Positions 1-8,106 of a stretch of DNA of 46,711 bases are shown here, one piece after another. A program made the position numbers and the translations under genes. The DNA lies in contig CACZXN010000016.1 of assembly GCA_902785075.1 (NCBI GenBank), forward strand, positions 50,357-97,067. Direction: 5' to 3'. This DNA comes from an uncultured Bacteroidales bacterium (GTDB lineage: Bacteria; Bacteroidota; Bacteroidia; Bacteroidales; Bacteroidaceae). Below the pieces are notes generated by a model. The model had not been told where the DNA came from and did no database searches. It worked only from the letters and a program-made list of their open reading frames with translations. Numbering within the stretch: position 1 is the stretch's first letter; each line of letters starts with the position of its first letter.

Positions 1-235
1 CAAAGATAAAGAAAAAAAACTAAATAGAAAAACTATAGGCAAAAAAAACTGACTGAAACGGCGAAACTTCCTATATAATATAATAAGGTGTACCGAAACT
101 GAAGATTGACTCTAAAGTTCTTAGCTATTTACCCTCTATTCACTACTATCACTACCTTCACTACTTTCCCCACTTTCACTGCCTTCTGCGTCATCGATTT
201 CGCCTTCGTCTGCCCCCGTTTGTTTCCATAGCATT
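1..235. other. AT-rich gap with imperfect 9-bp-like repeats
   Basis: This gap lies downstream of the glycosylase gene. The first eight bases read CAAAGATA, the reverse complement of the Bacteroidetes -7 box TATCTTTG, so a promoter for a leftward gene outside the window is possible, but no matching -33 box is placed correctly. Positions 139-180 hold degenerate TTCACTACT-like repeats. On the minus strand, 234 down to 136 is a 32-codon frame beginning at an ATG two bases past the glycosylase stop codon. Its product would be rich in Glu, Asp and Ser and would end GSDSSE. Whether it is translated is unknown; it may be only a side effect of the repeat. Confidence 0.35.
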
Positions 236-835
236 TTACAACATGCCAGCCAGGGCGTACATCTGTCGATAGGCTTCCGACTTTTTGTCAAAAGCAAGCG
301 GATAGGCGCGCGAAGACGAGGGAAGGCGACAGAGATAGATTTCGTGACGATGGAATTGGGACAAAGAAGGAATCAACAGCCGCTCATTGACCTTGGGAAT
401 GGCGTCAAGCGACAAAGAGGAACAGAGGGTAATGGTGGCAAGCTCGCCAGTAGTGACGATGGTGGTGAGCTGGCAAAGGCCTTGAGTCAGTTGAGGAATG
501 TCGGTAGGTGTGACTATCTCCAAATACTTATCAGAAGCATTGGCTTTCAGTCGACGGACGGCAGATGCCGTGTCGTAGTAGCCAATTCCCCGCTTGAGGA
601 GGAACGCTTTGATGGCATCCAGTCGAAAGGTGCGATGAGCGGAATCAACAAAGTAATCTTTATCGCCAAAGAACACATCACCCGTGATACGCCAGTGGTC
701 GTTGATGTAATTTGGGTAGAAAAAGGGCATACACCATCGCTTTTGCTGAGGAGGAAAGCTGCCAAGGAACAACACTTTGGTATTGCTGGGCAGAAACGGT
801 TGCAGAGGATGCTGTTCGATGCTCGGAGGATTCAT
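236..835 (-). CDS. Uracil-DNA glycosylase-like family protein
   Basis: The 199-residue product resembles the compact uracil-DNA-glycosylase superfamily branch annotated in Bacteroidetes as DNA glycosylase or UDG-like. Visible signs are an early LGSFPP segment near residues 24-29, followed by RWCMPFFYPN, which fits the loop that normally binds the base and activates water. No iron-sulfur cysteine set is seen. The expected role is removal of damaged or deaminated bases in the cytoplasm, but the exact substrate cannot be read from sequence. The start codon overlaps the stop of the upstream glycosyltransferase in an ATGA arrangement, so it is the last visible gene of a leftward operon that starts at parC. 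Family assignment is fairly secure, specificity is not. Confidence 0.72.
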   Translation of the reverse strand: MNPPSIEQHPLQPFLPSNTKVLFLGSFPPQQKRWCMPFFYPNYINDHWRITGDVFFGDKDYFVDSAHRTFRLDAIKAFLLKRGIGYYDTASAVRRLKANASDKYLEIVTPTDIPQLTQGLCQLTTIVTTGELATITLCSSLSLDAIPKVNERLLIPSLSQFHRHEIYLCRLPSSSRAYPLAFDKKSEAYRQMYALAGML

Positions 836-1887
836 GAGGGAGAGGTGGATGGGAGTAACTGCGAGAAGGTTTTACGACGACGGACGTAGTATTGCCAAAG
901 AATGGAAAGGCTGACGAGTTCGGGAAGGGTCTTCGAGAGGTTGCGCTGTGCCTGAATGTGTTGCCGAATGGGAGCATAATACGGAATGAGGGTCGCAAAC
1001 TCCTTGTGCGCTTTGCGTATGGCCTTCATGTTTGCCAAGTCGCCCTTCACCAAAAACTGCACCGCTGCAACGAAATCGAGAAACCGACGCATGCGGATGA
1101 CCGAACGCAGCTGCTGCTCGGGCAGGTTCTTGTAAAGCATCAGCAGATTGTTGCGGAAGTTGAGGAAAGTCTTACGCGGATTCCCTTGGTTCAAGGTAGC
1201 CCCACCGAGATGATAAGCCGTGCTTTGCGGCACACACACGAGGTCGTAGCCCATGATGCGCATACGCCAGCAGAGGTCGATTTCCTCCATGTGGGCAAAG
1301 AACTTGGCATCGAGACCACCAGCCTCCCAATAAACGTTTGAGCGAACCATCATGGCTGCTCCAGTGGTCCACATCACCGATGCCACATCATCATACTGTC
1401 CCCTATCGTCCTCAACCGTAGCGAAAACACGACCGCGACAGAACGGATAGCCGTATTGATCGATGAACCCACCTGCGGCTCCCGCATATTCAAACATCGT
1501 TTTTTCCTCGCCTTGCGGCAATAACTTCAGCAACTTAGGCTGGCAAGCCGACACTTGCGGATGGTGGTCCATAAAGTCGATCATGGGGGTCAGCCACCCA
1601 TCTTGGCGGATTTCCACATCGCTATTTAGCAACAGATAGTATTCAGCCTCGACCTGACGCAACGAGCGATTGTATCCGTCGGCAAAACCGTAGTTCTGGT
1701 CGAGTTGGATGATGCGAAGGTCGGGAAAACAACTGTGTAACATGCTGATGGAGTCGTCGGAAGAAGCGTTGTCTGCCACAATCACCTGGATGCCCTCACC
1801 CCGAGAACACCGAATGACCGACGGCAAGTAGCGACGCATCATGTCGGAACCGTTCCAGTTCAGTATAACTATAGCAAGCTTGCACAT
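832..1887 (-). CDS. Glycosyltransferase family 2 (rhamnosyltransferase-like)
   Basis: A 351-residue GT-A glycosyltransferase of the GT2 family. The N-terminus VILNWNG, the nucleotide-sugar segment VADNASSDDS and the metal-binding NSDVEI are all present. The middle part, with WTTGAAMMVR and EEIDLCWRM, matches the acceptor side of rhamnosyltransferase-like members. It probably transfers a sugar to a cell-surface glycan at the cytoplasmic face of the membrane; donor and acceptor are unknown. The C-terminus is basic and lacks a clear membrane span. The start overlaps the end of mtaB by 19 bases and the stop overlaps the glycosylase start, so translation is likely coupled. No polysaccharide cluster surrounds it, so it is an isolated glycosyltransferase. 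Confidence 0.85.
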   Translation of the reverse strand: MCKLAIVILNWNGSDMMRRYLPSVIRCSRGEGIQVIVADNASSDDSISMLHSCFPDLRIIQLDQNYGFADGYNRSLRQVEAEYYLLLNSDVEIRQDGWLTPMIDFMDHHPQVSACQPKLLKLLPQGEEKTMFEYAGAAGGFIDQYGYPFCRGRVFATVEDDRGQYDDVASVMWTTGAAMMVRSNVYWEAGGLDAKFFAHMEEIDLCWRMRIMGYDLVCVPQSTAYHLGGATLNQGNPRKTFLNFRNNLLMLYKNLPEQQLRSVIRMRRFLDFVAAVQFLVKGDLANMKAIRKAHKEFATLIPYYAPIRQHIQAQRNLSKTLPELVSLSILWQYYVRRRKTFSQLLPSTSPS

Positions 1888-3179
1888 AGGGCATCATTGG
1901 TTTTATTAAATCCTCCCAGCAACACTTCGACAATCTGATTGTCAAGCTCCGGACGGTTGGGAATCTCTATCCTTATATAATTATCGGTGAATCCGTTCAT
2001 CGGTTTGCTGAGCCGTGAGGAGTGCTCCAGCAACACCTTGGCAGTTTTGCCAATGAAACGTTCGTAGAAGGCATGAGTCTTCTGCTCGGAGAGTTCGAGC
2101 AAGCGCTGCGTTCGCAGATGTTTCTCCTTGGGACTCACAACATACGGAATCTGCAAAGCCTTGGTACCAGGACGCTCGGAATAGGTGAAAACATGAAGCT
2201 GACTGATATCGAGACACTCGATAAACCGACAAGCCTCATCGAAAAGCTCGGGAGTTTCGCCCCGCGTACCCGTCATCACATCAACTCCGATGAAGCAATC
2301 GGGCATCAACTGCTTGATACGCTCAATCTTGTACCGGAAAAGCGCCGTGTCGTAGTGGCGATGCATCAGTCGCAAAATGCTATCGCTGCCACTCTGGAGC
2401 GGAATGTGGAAGTGAGGCATGAACCGCTCGGAGTGGGCACAGAACTCGATGATGTCATCCGTGAGCAGGTCGGGCTCGATGGACGAGATTCTGTAGCGCT
2501 CGATTCCGTCAACCTTGTCCAATTCACGTATCAAATCGAGGAAAGTTTCCTTCGTCGAACGTCCGAAATCCCCGATATTCACCCCAGTAAGCACAATTTC
2601 CTTACCGCCCTGCTCCGCTACCCGACGAGCTTGCTCCACCAATGAGGCAATCGAACCATTACGGCTACGTCCGCGTGCCATCGGGATGGTGCAATAAGTA
2701 CAATAATAGTTACAACCATCTTGAACCTTCAGAAAGTAACGAGTACGGTCGCCATGCGAACAAGAGGGGAAGAACTCTTCGCCCTTCATCTCGCCCATGT
2801 GACTGTCCTTTGAAGCCAATGCGTAGCAAATCTGCGGAATGAGTTCACTCCTGTGCTGCGCTCCGACCACCAAACTGACCCCTGGGATGTCGCTAAGCGT
2901 CTGTGGTTGTAACTGAGCATAACATCCAGTCACAGCCACCAGTGCCTCAGGATTATCTTTGATGATTTTATGAATGGCCTGACGGCATTTACTATCGGCC
3001 ATAGCGGTAACCGTACAGGTATTCACGATACATATATCGGCAGGCTCGCCTTTTGCAGCACGTTTCACCCCATGCGACAGCAACATCTCGCCGAGCGTGG
3101 AAGTCTCAGCGAAATTAAGCTTGCATCCTAAAGTGAAAAACGATGCTTTCTTGCCGTCGAGTATGCTATAATCTATCAT
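1869..3179 (-). CDS. mtaB: tRNA (t6A37)-C2 methylthiotransferase MtaB
   Basis: A 436-residue radical-SAM methylthiotransferase. It converts N6-threonylcarbamoyl-adenosine at tRNA position 37 to the 2-methylthio form. The N-terminal UPF0004 domain holds the first cluster ligands C19, C55 and C86. The radical-SAM motif CNYYCTYC supplies C156, C160 and C163 for the second 4Fe-4S cluster. A C-terminal TRAM-like region of about 60 residues follows. The length and the GCKLNFAE motif separate MtaB from RimO and MiaB, which carry different motifs here. It lies 30 bases after the S41 peptidase gene and overlaps the downstream glycosyltransferase, in the middle of the parC operon. The function assignment is strong. 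Confidence 0.92.
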   Translation of the reverse strand: MIDYSILDGKKASFFTLGCKLNFAETSTLGEMLLSHGVKRAAKGEPADICIVNTCTVTAMADSKCRQAIHKIIKDNPEALVAVTGCYAQLQPQTLSDIPGVSLVVGAQHRSELIPQICYALASKDSHMGEMKGEEFFPSCSHGDRTRYFLKVQDGCNYYCTYCTIPMARGRSRNGSIASLVEQARRVAEQGGKEIVLTGVNIGDFGRSTKETFLDLIRELDKVDGIERYRISSIEPDLLTDDIIEFCAHSERFMPHFHIPLQSGSDSILRLMHRHYDTALFRYKIERIKQLMPDCFIGVDVMTGTRGETPELFDEACRFIECLDISQLHVFTYSERPGTKALQIPYVVSPKEKHLRTQRLLELSEQKTHAFYERFIGKTAKVLLEHSSRLSKPMNGFTDNYIRIEIPNRPELDNQIVEVLLGGFNKTNDALCASLL

Positions 3180-3209
3180 AATGAGGTGCTGGTCAATGAG
3201 GAATAATCG

Positions 3210-4226
3210 TCAATTCGCTAATAGCTGTCGGGCGCGCTCAATCAGCGTATCTTTCTTGCGCATCACGTCCTCCATCTGCATTTCGACCTTGACATCAGGC
3301 TCGATACCAAACTCAATATGCTTTTTGTCACGATCTACCGTTACTACCGCACTATAGCGAACGCTCCATCCACACGGAATCTCTTGGGTGAACGGCATAC
3401 CAGAACCTCCTCCGGTCTTGTCGCCTAGCAGCGTGACGTTAGGCAGACAATGCATCATCTTCACGAAGTCGTTTGCCGCAGAGAAACATTGTCGGTTGGT
3501 AATCACAACAACTTTCTTCTGCCAACGAGTTCCCTTGGCAGGCTCCAAGTACTGCGGTTCCATCTTCGAGAAGTCGTTGTGGCCTTTACCCGTTTTATGA
3601 TAGATGTAACCCACCAAAATCTTCTCGTTCGTAAAATGAGAAGCAAGACAATCTGCATTCACGAGACTTCCTCCTCCATTATTGCGCAAGTCGATAATAA
3701 GTCCGTTACAAGGAGCAAGCAATGACAACACACTGCTGACATTCCCATGACCAATATCGTTCGTGAAACTCTCACAGCGAACATATCCGACATTATCGTC
3801 GAGCACAGTATATTTCAGACTCGCAGCTATACCATAATCGTGTCCTAAATAACTACGCGCGATAGAGTCGTAGTAGTTCTCCGGCTCATCTTCCCAATAA
3901 CTCCAATTACGTCCAAGATTGAATGATGCACCAAGATTCACATGCCCGTCTTTCAACTCGGCAATCATCGCACAACAAACCTCAAATAGCTGCAGGGACG
4001 TCATCTTGGGAGAGATCTTCTTCCGATAGCGCTCGTGCACCTCGTTCCAATCAACTCCCAGCTCCGCTTTCTTGTAATCAAAGAAACAATATCTCTCATC
4101 CAACAATTGCCACAACGCATCCAAATTGCCTTGGGGAGTATCAGCTGTTGGCAATTCCTCTTTGACACACGCTGTCAGCGCGAGTACGGACCCAATAATC
4201 ACGATCGTATGGAAAAACTGTTTCAT
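3210..4226 (-). CDS. S41 family peptidase lipoprotein
   Basis: A 338-residue exported serine peptidase of the C-terminal-processing (S41) type. The signal sequence ends in LTAC, so Cys20 is the likely lipidation site and the protein is membrane anchored in the envelope. An N-terminal helical segment (residues 30-100) precedes the catalytic core. The core contains GLIIDLRNNGGG (175-186), the probable nucleophile S249 in QCFSAANDF and K270 in GDKTGGGSG, the usual Ser/Lys arrangement. A classical PDZ domain is not obvious, which is typical for Bacteroidetes members of this group. Its start codon overlaps the stop of the upstream outer-membrane-like gene by four bases (ATGA). The substrate is unknown; envelope protein processing is an inference. 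Confidence 0.85.
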   Translation of the reverse strand: MKQFFHTIVIIGSVLALTACVKEELPTADTPQGNLDALWQLLDERYCFFDYKKAELGVDWNEVHERYRKKISPKMTSLQLFEVCCAMIAELKDGHVNLGASFNLGRNWSYWEDEPENYYDSIARSYLGHDYGIAASLKYTVLDDNVGYVRCESFTNDIGHGNVSSVLSLLAPCNGLIIDLRNNGGGSLVNADCLASHFTNEKILVGYIYHKTGKGHNDFSKMEPQYLEPAKGTRWQKKVVVITNRQCFSAANDFVKMMHCLPNVTLLGDKTGGGSGMPFTQEIPCGWSVRYSAVVTVDRDKKHIEFGIEPDVKVEMQMEDVMRKKDTLIERARQLLAN

Positions 4227-5002
4227 AGCTTAATACCCAAAATGATTGAATGTGAATAAGAATGATGGCGTAACTCGTTGTACTTCGTCTGGTACAATTC
4301 ATTATCATATCCCAGATAAAGGCATCTTCCGCGATTGAATTTGAAATCAATGACAAGACGCTGGCGCAACGATGGAGTGTTAAATGGATGCGCGAACACG
4401 CAGTTATGATCGTAGTTGCCTAACGAGAACTCCTCATAATACGACTGACCGAATTGCGGAGAATAGGCAAACCCAATAAAAGGAATATCGAGGGAGTATT
4501 CTAGTTGAAAATCCTTCCGAAACAGACGAAAATCGTACGTAGCAAGAGCAGAAGCATCGAGCATCAACGCCAACTTCGCCTGAGCGGGGTTATTACCATT
4601 ACGTTCATTATAGATGCATCCCAAGTAGAAGTGTCCCATAGGCCCTGCTTTCACACGGAACGCCCCGTTCTGCAGCAGTTGGAAATGATGAGCAACTCCA
4701 TAAGCCACACCGAAATCGTATTCGTTTACGTTTCCTGCAGGATTCTCAAGTCCTGACACATGTAAACTGGTACGATGCATCGTATGTTCGTACTGCCGCT
4801 CAATCATCATCTTGACGGTTCCGCCCTTATAAGCGTATGGTGACAAATAAGTGTCCAACACATTTGCCCAACCTCCACCGACAAACAACCTTGTGGTAGA
4901 TTCCTGCGTTTCCTGTGCTTTGAGACACATAGGAATCAGAAGTAATATAAAAATAATTCGTCTCACAGTCTTATTAGAATAATGTAAGTTGGATTGGTCC
5001 AT
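4223..5002 (-). CDS. Exported DUF3316-like outer-membrane protein
   Basis: About 259 residues from the ATG at 5002 (in-frame ATGs also lie at 5005 and 5008). A short polar stretch precedes a hydrophobic signal segment, IIFILLLIPMCLKAQ, consistent with export. The mature part has alternating aromatic and polar residues, many Gly and Tyr, and ends in LGIKL, as expected of an outer-membrane beta barrel. Phrases such as NVLDTYLSPYAYKG recall the Bacteroidetes DUF3316 family, a tentative match made from memory. The frame stays open upstream to 5359, but that extension runs through the parC tail repeats and encodes low-complexity LQTLRTFRT, so it is not believed. The start overlaps the parC end by 29 bases; the stop overlaps the peptidase start. 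Confidence 0.65.
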   Translation of the reverse strand: MDQSNLHYSNKTVRRIIFILLLIPMCLKAQETQESTTRLFVGGGWANVLDTYLSPYAYKGGTVKMMIERQYEHTMHRTSLHVSGLENPAGNVNEYDFGVAYGVAHHFQLLQNGAFRVKAGPMGHFYLGCIYNERNGNNPAQAKLALMLDASALATYDFRLFRKDFQLEYSLDIPFIGFAYSPQFGQSYYEEFSLGNYDHNCVFAHPFNTPSLRQRLVIDFKFNRGRCLYLGYDNELYQTKYNELRHHSYSHSIILGIKL

Positions 5003-7967
5003 CATCATGTGGAGGATTCTTCTTTTTGTATTCTTCATCCGACATCGGCTCTTCCTCAATAACCTTGGGTTCTTCTTCAATAACCTTGGGTTCTTCTTCA
5101 ATAACCTTGGGTTCTTTTTCAATAACCTTGGGTTCTTCCTCAATAACCTCGGGTTCTTCGGAATCATCCGAAGTGTCCGGAATGTCCGGAGTGTCTGGAG
5201 TTTCTGGAGTGTCCGGAGTGTCCGGAATGTCCGGAATGTCCGGAATGTCCGGAAAGTCCGGAGTGTCTGGAGCGTCTGGAGTTTCTGGAGTGTCTGGAGC
5301 GTCTGGATCATCTGGAGTCTCTGGAACATCCGATTCATCCTCGACATCCTCTGGTTCATTCACAACTTCTTTGACAGAATCAAGCGCCCAAGTAGTTAGT
5401 CGCTTACCTTTAGCCTTAAAACCTTTTACAGCAATATATTCTTCAACATCCAATTCCTGTGGTCCGCGGAACGTATCTGGTTCTGCAAATGTAAGTATCA
5501 ATTTCGGTGTCGGCTGATCTGTGAGCAGTATCAGTTGAGAACCAGCATTGTCGCCAAGGAAGTTTTGGTGTTTCTGCGATGACTCCATCGTGAATCGCTT
5601 GATATACGGCAACCCTTGATTGTCTGCATCCCACAGTACTGCTGTCCATACCTTCTCACTATTGTACTTCTCAATGCGAAGAATATTCTGTTCGTAGTGG
5701 TTGTTGATGTCGAAATTGGTTGTATAGAACTCTCCGTTGTCGAGCACTACAAGTATCATGTCTTCATTGAAGAACTCTCCCAAGTAGTGTCCATGATTTT
5801 CGTAATTTAATCGTTTCACATCGTTATCAAACCACACATCACGTCCGCCAAGCGTGCTGCCGCCATGAGATTTCAATCCTATTCGGAGCACATCATACTT
5901 GGTGAGTTGATTTCCGCGTGCACTACGTCCTTTTACGTCAATCTCACTGAAATCCTTGTCGAACACCAACTTCTTTAGCTTCGTCTTTTGCTGTTCTTTC
6001 AAAGTGATCTTAATAATTTCTGCCTCGCCATTTGCGTTTGAAGTGAAGTAGGTAATACGCGACTTAGGTGTACCCATCGTTACATCATACTCGCGGTCAC
6101 GCGATAGAGTTGGAATGTTAAAACGCTTTATATATGTAACCCCACTCTTACCATCCTTGTAACATACATTATAGATGGTACGCGTGTCGTTCTTCTTAAA
6201 GACGGCCACATGGATGATTTCCGTCTTACGTTTTTCTGCCTTCGCTTTCTCCGTTTCGCCCACGAAGACTTTCTCCGCAACTTTTACTACCTTGTAAGTT
6301 CCGTCTTTGTAGAATATGATGATATCATCCAAGTCGCTACAGTTACAAACAAACTCATCTTTCTTCAAGCTTGTACCCACGAAACCATCAGCCCTGTTGA
6401 TATACAACTTCTGATTTGCTTCCGCTACGGTTGCGGCTTGAATCGTATCGAAGTTTCGTATTTCGGTCTTTCTCGGGTGATCCTCTCCATACTTCTTTTG
6501 AAGATATTTGAACCATTCTGCTGTTACTTCTACAAGATTTGCCAGATTCTTCGCTATATCTTCCAACTCCTCCTTGATTTTCGCTATCAAATCATCTGCC
6601 TTGTCTTTGTTGAACTTCAGAATACGTTGCATCTTGATTTCTAGCAAACGCAAGAGGTCATCGCGTGTTACTTCACGAATGAAGTCTTTCTTGAACGGTT
6701 CCAGTCGCTCATCTATATACTTCAACGCCTCATCAGTGCTTGCTGCATTTTCGAATGGTTTCCCTTTATAAATGCGTTCCTCTATGAAAATCTTTTCAAG
6801 AGAGCAGAAGTGTAGCTGCTCCAGCAGTTCGTCACGACGTATCTCAAGTTCGCGTTTAATCAGATACTTGGTATAATCCGTCGATCTACGCAACACATCG
6901 CTGACAGTCAAGAACTTAGGCATCCGTTCATCGATGACACAGCAGTTTGGGCTGATGCTGATTTCACAATCAGTAAAAGCATATAATGCGTCTATCGTTT
7001 TATCGCTCGACACTCCTGGCATCAGATGAATCAAGATTTCCACACTCGCAGCGGTGTTGTCGTCCACTTTACGAGCCTTTATCTTTCCCTTATCAATCGC
7101 TTTCAGGATAGAGTCAATCAGTGTGGTGGCCGTTTTGCCGAATGGAATCTCGCGGATGACAAGCGTCTTGTTATCCAGCTTTTCAATCTTAGCTCTCACC
7201 TTCACCACTCCACCACGTTGACCATCATTGTATTTCGACACATCGATACTACCTCCCGTCAAGAAATCGGGATAGAGTTGGAACGGCTCGTTATGCAAAT
7301 AGCTTACAGCAGCCTCGCACAGCTCATTAAAGTTGTGAGGAAGTATTTTTGTCGATAGCCCCACAGCAATTCCTTCGGCTCCCTGAGCCAGCAATAGTGG
7401 GAACTTGACAGGTAAAGAAATAGGTTCTTTGTTACGTCCGTCATACGACAGCATCCATTCTGTTGTCTTCGGGTTGAACACCACTTCATTGGCAAACTTC
7501 GACAGACGCGCCTCGATGTATCGTCCTGCTGCTGCATCATCGCCTGTCAGTATATTACCCCAGTTGCCTTGACAGTCAATCAGCAGTTCTTTCTGTCCCA
7601 ACTGAACCAGAGCGTCCTTGATTGAGGCATCACCATGAGGGTGAAACTGCATCGTGTGACCAACGATGTTTGCAACCTTGTTATATCGCCCATCGTCCAT
7701 TCTCTTCATGGAATGCATGATACGACGCTGAACAGGTTTAAAGCCATCTTCTATATGAGGGATGGCACGATCCAAAATAGCTGAAGACGCATAATCCAAG
7801 AACCAAGTTTGATACATACCACTCAAATGGTGGGTAATACTGTCTTGTATCTTCGTCGGATCATAATCGGTATGCGAAACACTACTTTCCTCGTTCGTCA
7901 CTTCGCCCTCCAAATTCTCATCTCGCAACTCTAAACTCTCATCAATATCGTTAATATTATCGTCCAT
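4974..7967 (-). CDS. parC: DNA topoisomerase IV subunit A with repetitive acidic tail
   Basis: A type IIA topoisomerase A subunit of about 997 residues. It cuts and rejoins DNA during decatenation and pairs with a ParE subunit that is not in the window. The breakage-reunion core includes FKPVQRRIMHSM and GDDAAAGRYIEARLS, where Tyr150 is the DNA-linking residue. A beta-pinwheel C-terminal domain follows (GRSARGNQLTKYDV). The GyrA box is not seen, which favours ParC. The last ~120 residues are low complexity: Asp-Pro-Thr-rich triplets, then five EEEPKVI-like heptads, ending QLTLF. An in-frame GTG at 7985 overlaps the predicted -7 promoter box and would not be transcribed, so ATG 7967 is chosen. 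First gene of the leftward operon. Confidence 0.9.
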   Translation of the reverse strand: MDDNINDIDESLELRDENLEGEVTNEESSVSHTDYDPTKIQDSITHHLSGMYQTWFLDYASSAILDRAIPHIEDGFKPVQRRIMHSMKRMDDGRYNKVANIVGHTMQFHPHGDASIKDALVQLGQKELLIDCQGNWGNILTGDDAAAGRYIEARLSKFANEVVFNPKTTEWMLSYDGRNKEPISLPVKFPLLLAQGAEGIAVGLSTKILPHNFNELCEAAVSYLHNEPFQLYPDFLTGGSIDVSKYNDGQRGGVVKVRAKIEKLDNKTLVIREIPFGKTATTLIDSILKAIDKGKIKARKVDDNTAASVEILIHLMPGVSSDKTIDALYAFTDCEISISPNCCVIDERMPKFLTVSDVLRRSTDYTKYLIKRELEIRRDELLEQLHFCSLEKIFIEERIYKGKPFENAASTDEALKYIDERLEPFKKDFIREVTRDDLLRLLEIKMQRILKFNKDKADDLIAKIKEELEDIAKNLANLVEVTAEWFKYLQKKYGEDHPRKTEIRNFDTIQAATVAEANQKLYINRADGFVGTSLKKDEFVCNCSDLDDIIIFYKDGTYKVVKVAEKVFVGETEKAKAEKRKTEIIHVAVFKKNDTRTIYNVCYKDGKSGVTYIKRFNIPTLSRDREYDVTMGTPKSRITYFTSNANGEAEIIKITLKEQQKTKLKKLVFDKDFSEIDVKGRSARGNQLTKYDVLRIGLKSHGGSTLGGRDVWFDNDVKRLNYENHGHYLGEFFNEDMILVVLDNGEFYTTNFDINNHYEQNILRIEKYNSEKVWTAVLWDADNQGLPYIKRFTMESSQKHQNFLGDNAGSQLILLTDQPTPKLILTFAEPDTFRGPQELDVEEYIAVKGFKAKGKRLTTWALDSVKEVVNEPEDVEDESDVPETPDDPDAPDTPETPDAPDTPDFPDIPDIPDIPDTPDTPETPDTPDIPDTSDDSEEPEVIEEEPKVIEKEPKVIEEEPKVIEEEPKVIEEEPMSDEEYKKKNPPHDDGPIQLTLF
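5049..5153 (-). repeat. Five 21-bp tandem repeats in the parC tail
   Basis: Five near-identical 21-bp units (5049-5069, 5070-5090, 5091-5111, 5112-5132, 5133-5153) encode the heptad EEEPKVI or close variants. The unit is a multiple of three, so gain or loss of copies keeps the reading frame. Differences between copies are mostly third-position or Glu/Lys changes, which points to recent expansion. Confidence 0.9.
5165..5332 (-). repeat. 9-bp Asp/Pro/Thr repeats in the parC tail
   Basis: About 18 degenerate copies of a 9-bp unit like GTGTCCGGA on the plus strand encode runs of PDTPDIPDT and similar on the minus strand. The unit length keeps the frame. The frames on both strands are free of stops here, which creates long spurious reading frames. 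Confidence 0.85.
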
Positions 7968-7984
7968 ATATTTCCAATTTGCCA

Positions 7985-7992
7985 CAAAGATA
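7985..7992 (-). promoter_or_regulatory. -7 box of the parC operon promoter
   Basis: CAAAGATA on the plus strand is TATCTTTG on the minus strand, matching TAnnTTTG. It lies 17 bases upstream of the ATG at 7967. No good TTTG is found 19-20 bases further upstream, so the -33 element is weak or absent. Confidence 0.5.
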
Positions 7993-7998
7993 CAAAAT

Positions 7999-8030
7999 AT
8001 TTACAATTTACGATTTACGATTTACGATTT
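7999..8030. repeat. ATTTACG heptamer array
   Basis: Four 7-bp units (ATTTACA once, then ATTTACG three times) plus four bases fill the parC side of the divergent gap. The same heptamer recurs inside the ccsBA coding sequence at 19820-19837. Confidence 0.85.
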
Positions 8031-8086
8031 TCTTCATTTTTTCACCTTTGACCTTTGACCTTTGACCTCTTTTTCGTAACTTTGCA
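8028..8086 (+). promoter_or_regulatory. Promoter of the GH28 gene with heptamer-borne -33 boxes
   Basis: A full Bacteroidetes promoter: TTTG at 8054-8057, a 19-bp spacer, and TAACTTTG at 8077-8084. The -33 region is made of three ACCTTTG heptamers (8044-8064), so three TTTG boxes lie 7 bp apart and only the middle one has ideal spacing. The segment is closely similar to 15616-15673. Confidence 0.7.
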
Positions 8087-8106
8087 GTCGATAAAACCGC
8101 ATAATT

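Noticed and set aside
4223-5359. Upstream extension of the outer-membrane-like gene with LQTLRTFRT and KNPRLLK repeats
   Set aside because: It lies wholly within the parC tail repeats in another frame; repeats without stops create open frames. The signal peptide begins after the ATG at 5002.
4989-5517. Two plus-strand frames encoding SSSITLG and VSGVSGM repeats
   Set aside because: They are antisense products of the parC tail repeats, with no promoter and no independent domain.
7968-7985. GTG start for parC at 7985
   Set aside because: It coincides with the predicted -7 promoter box, so it would not be part of the transcript; the ATG at 7967 follows naturally.
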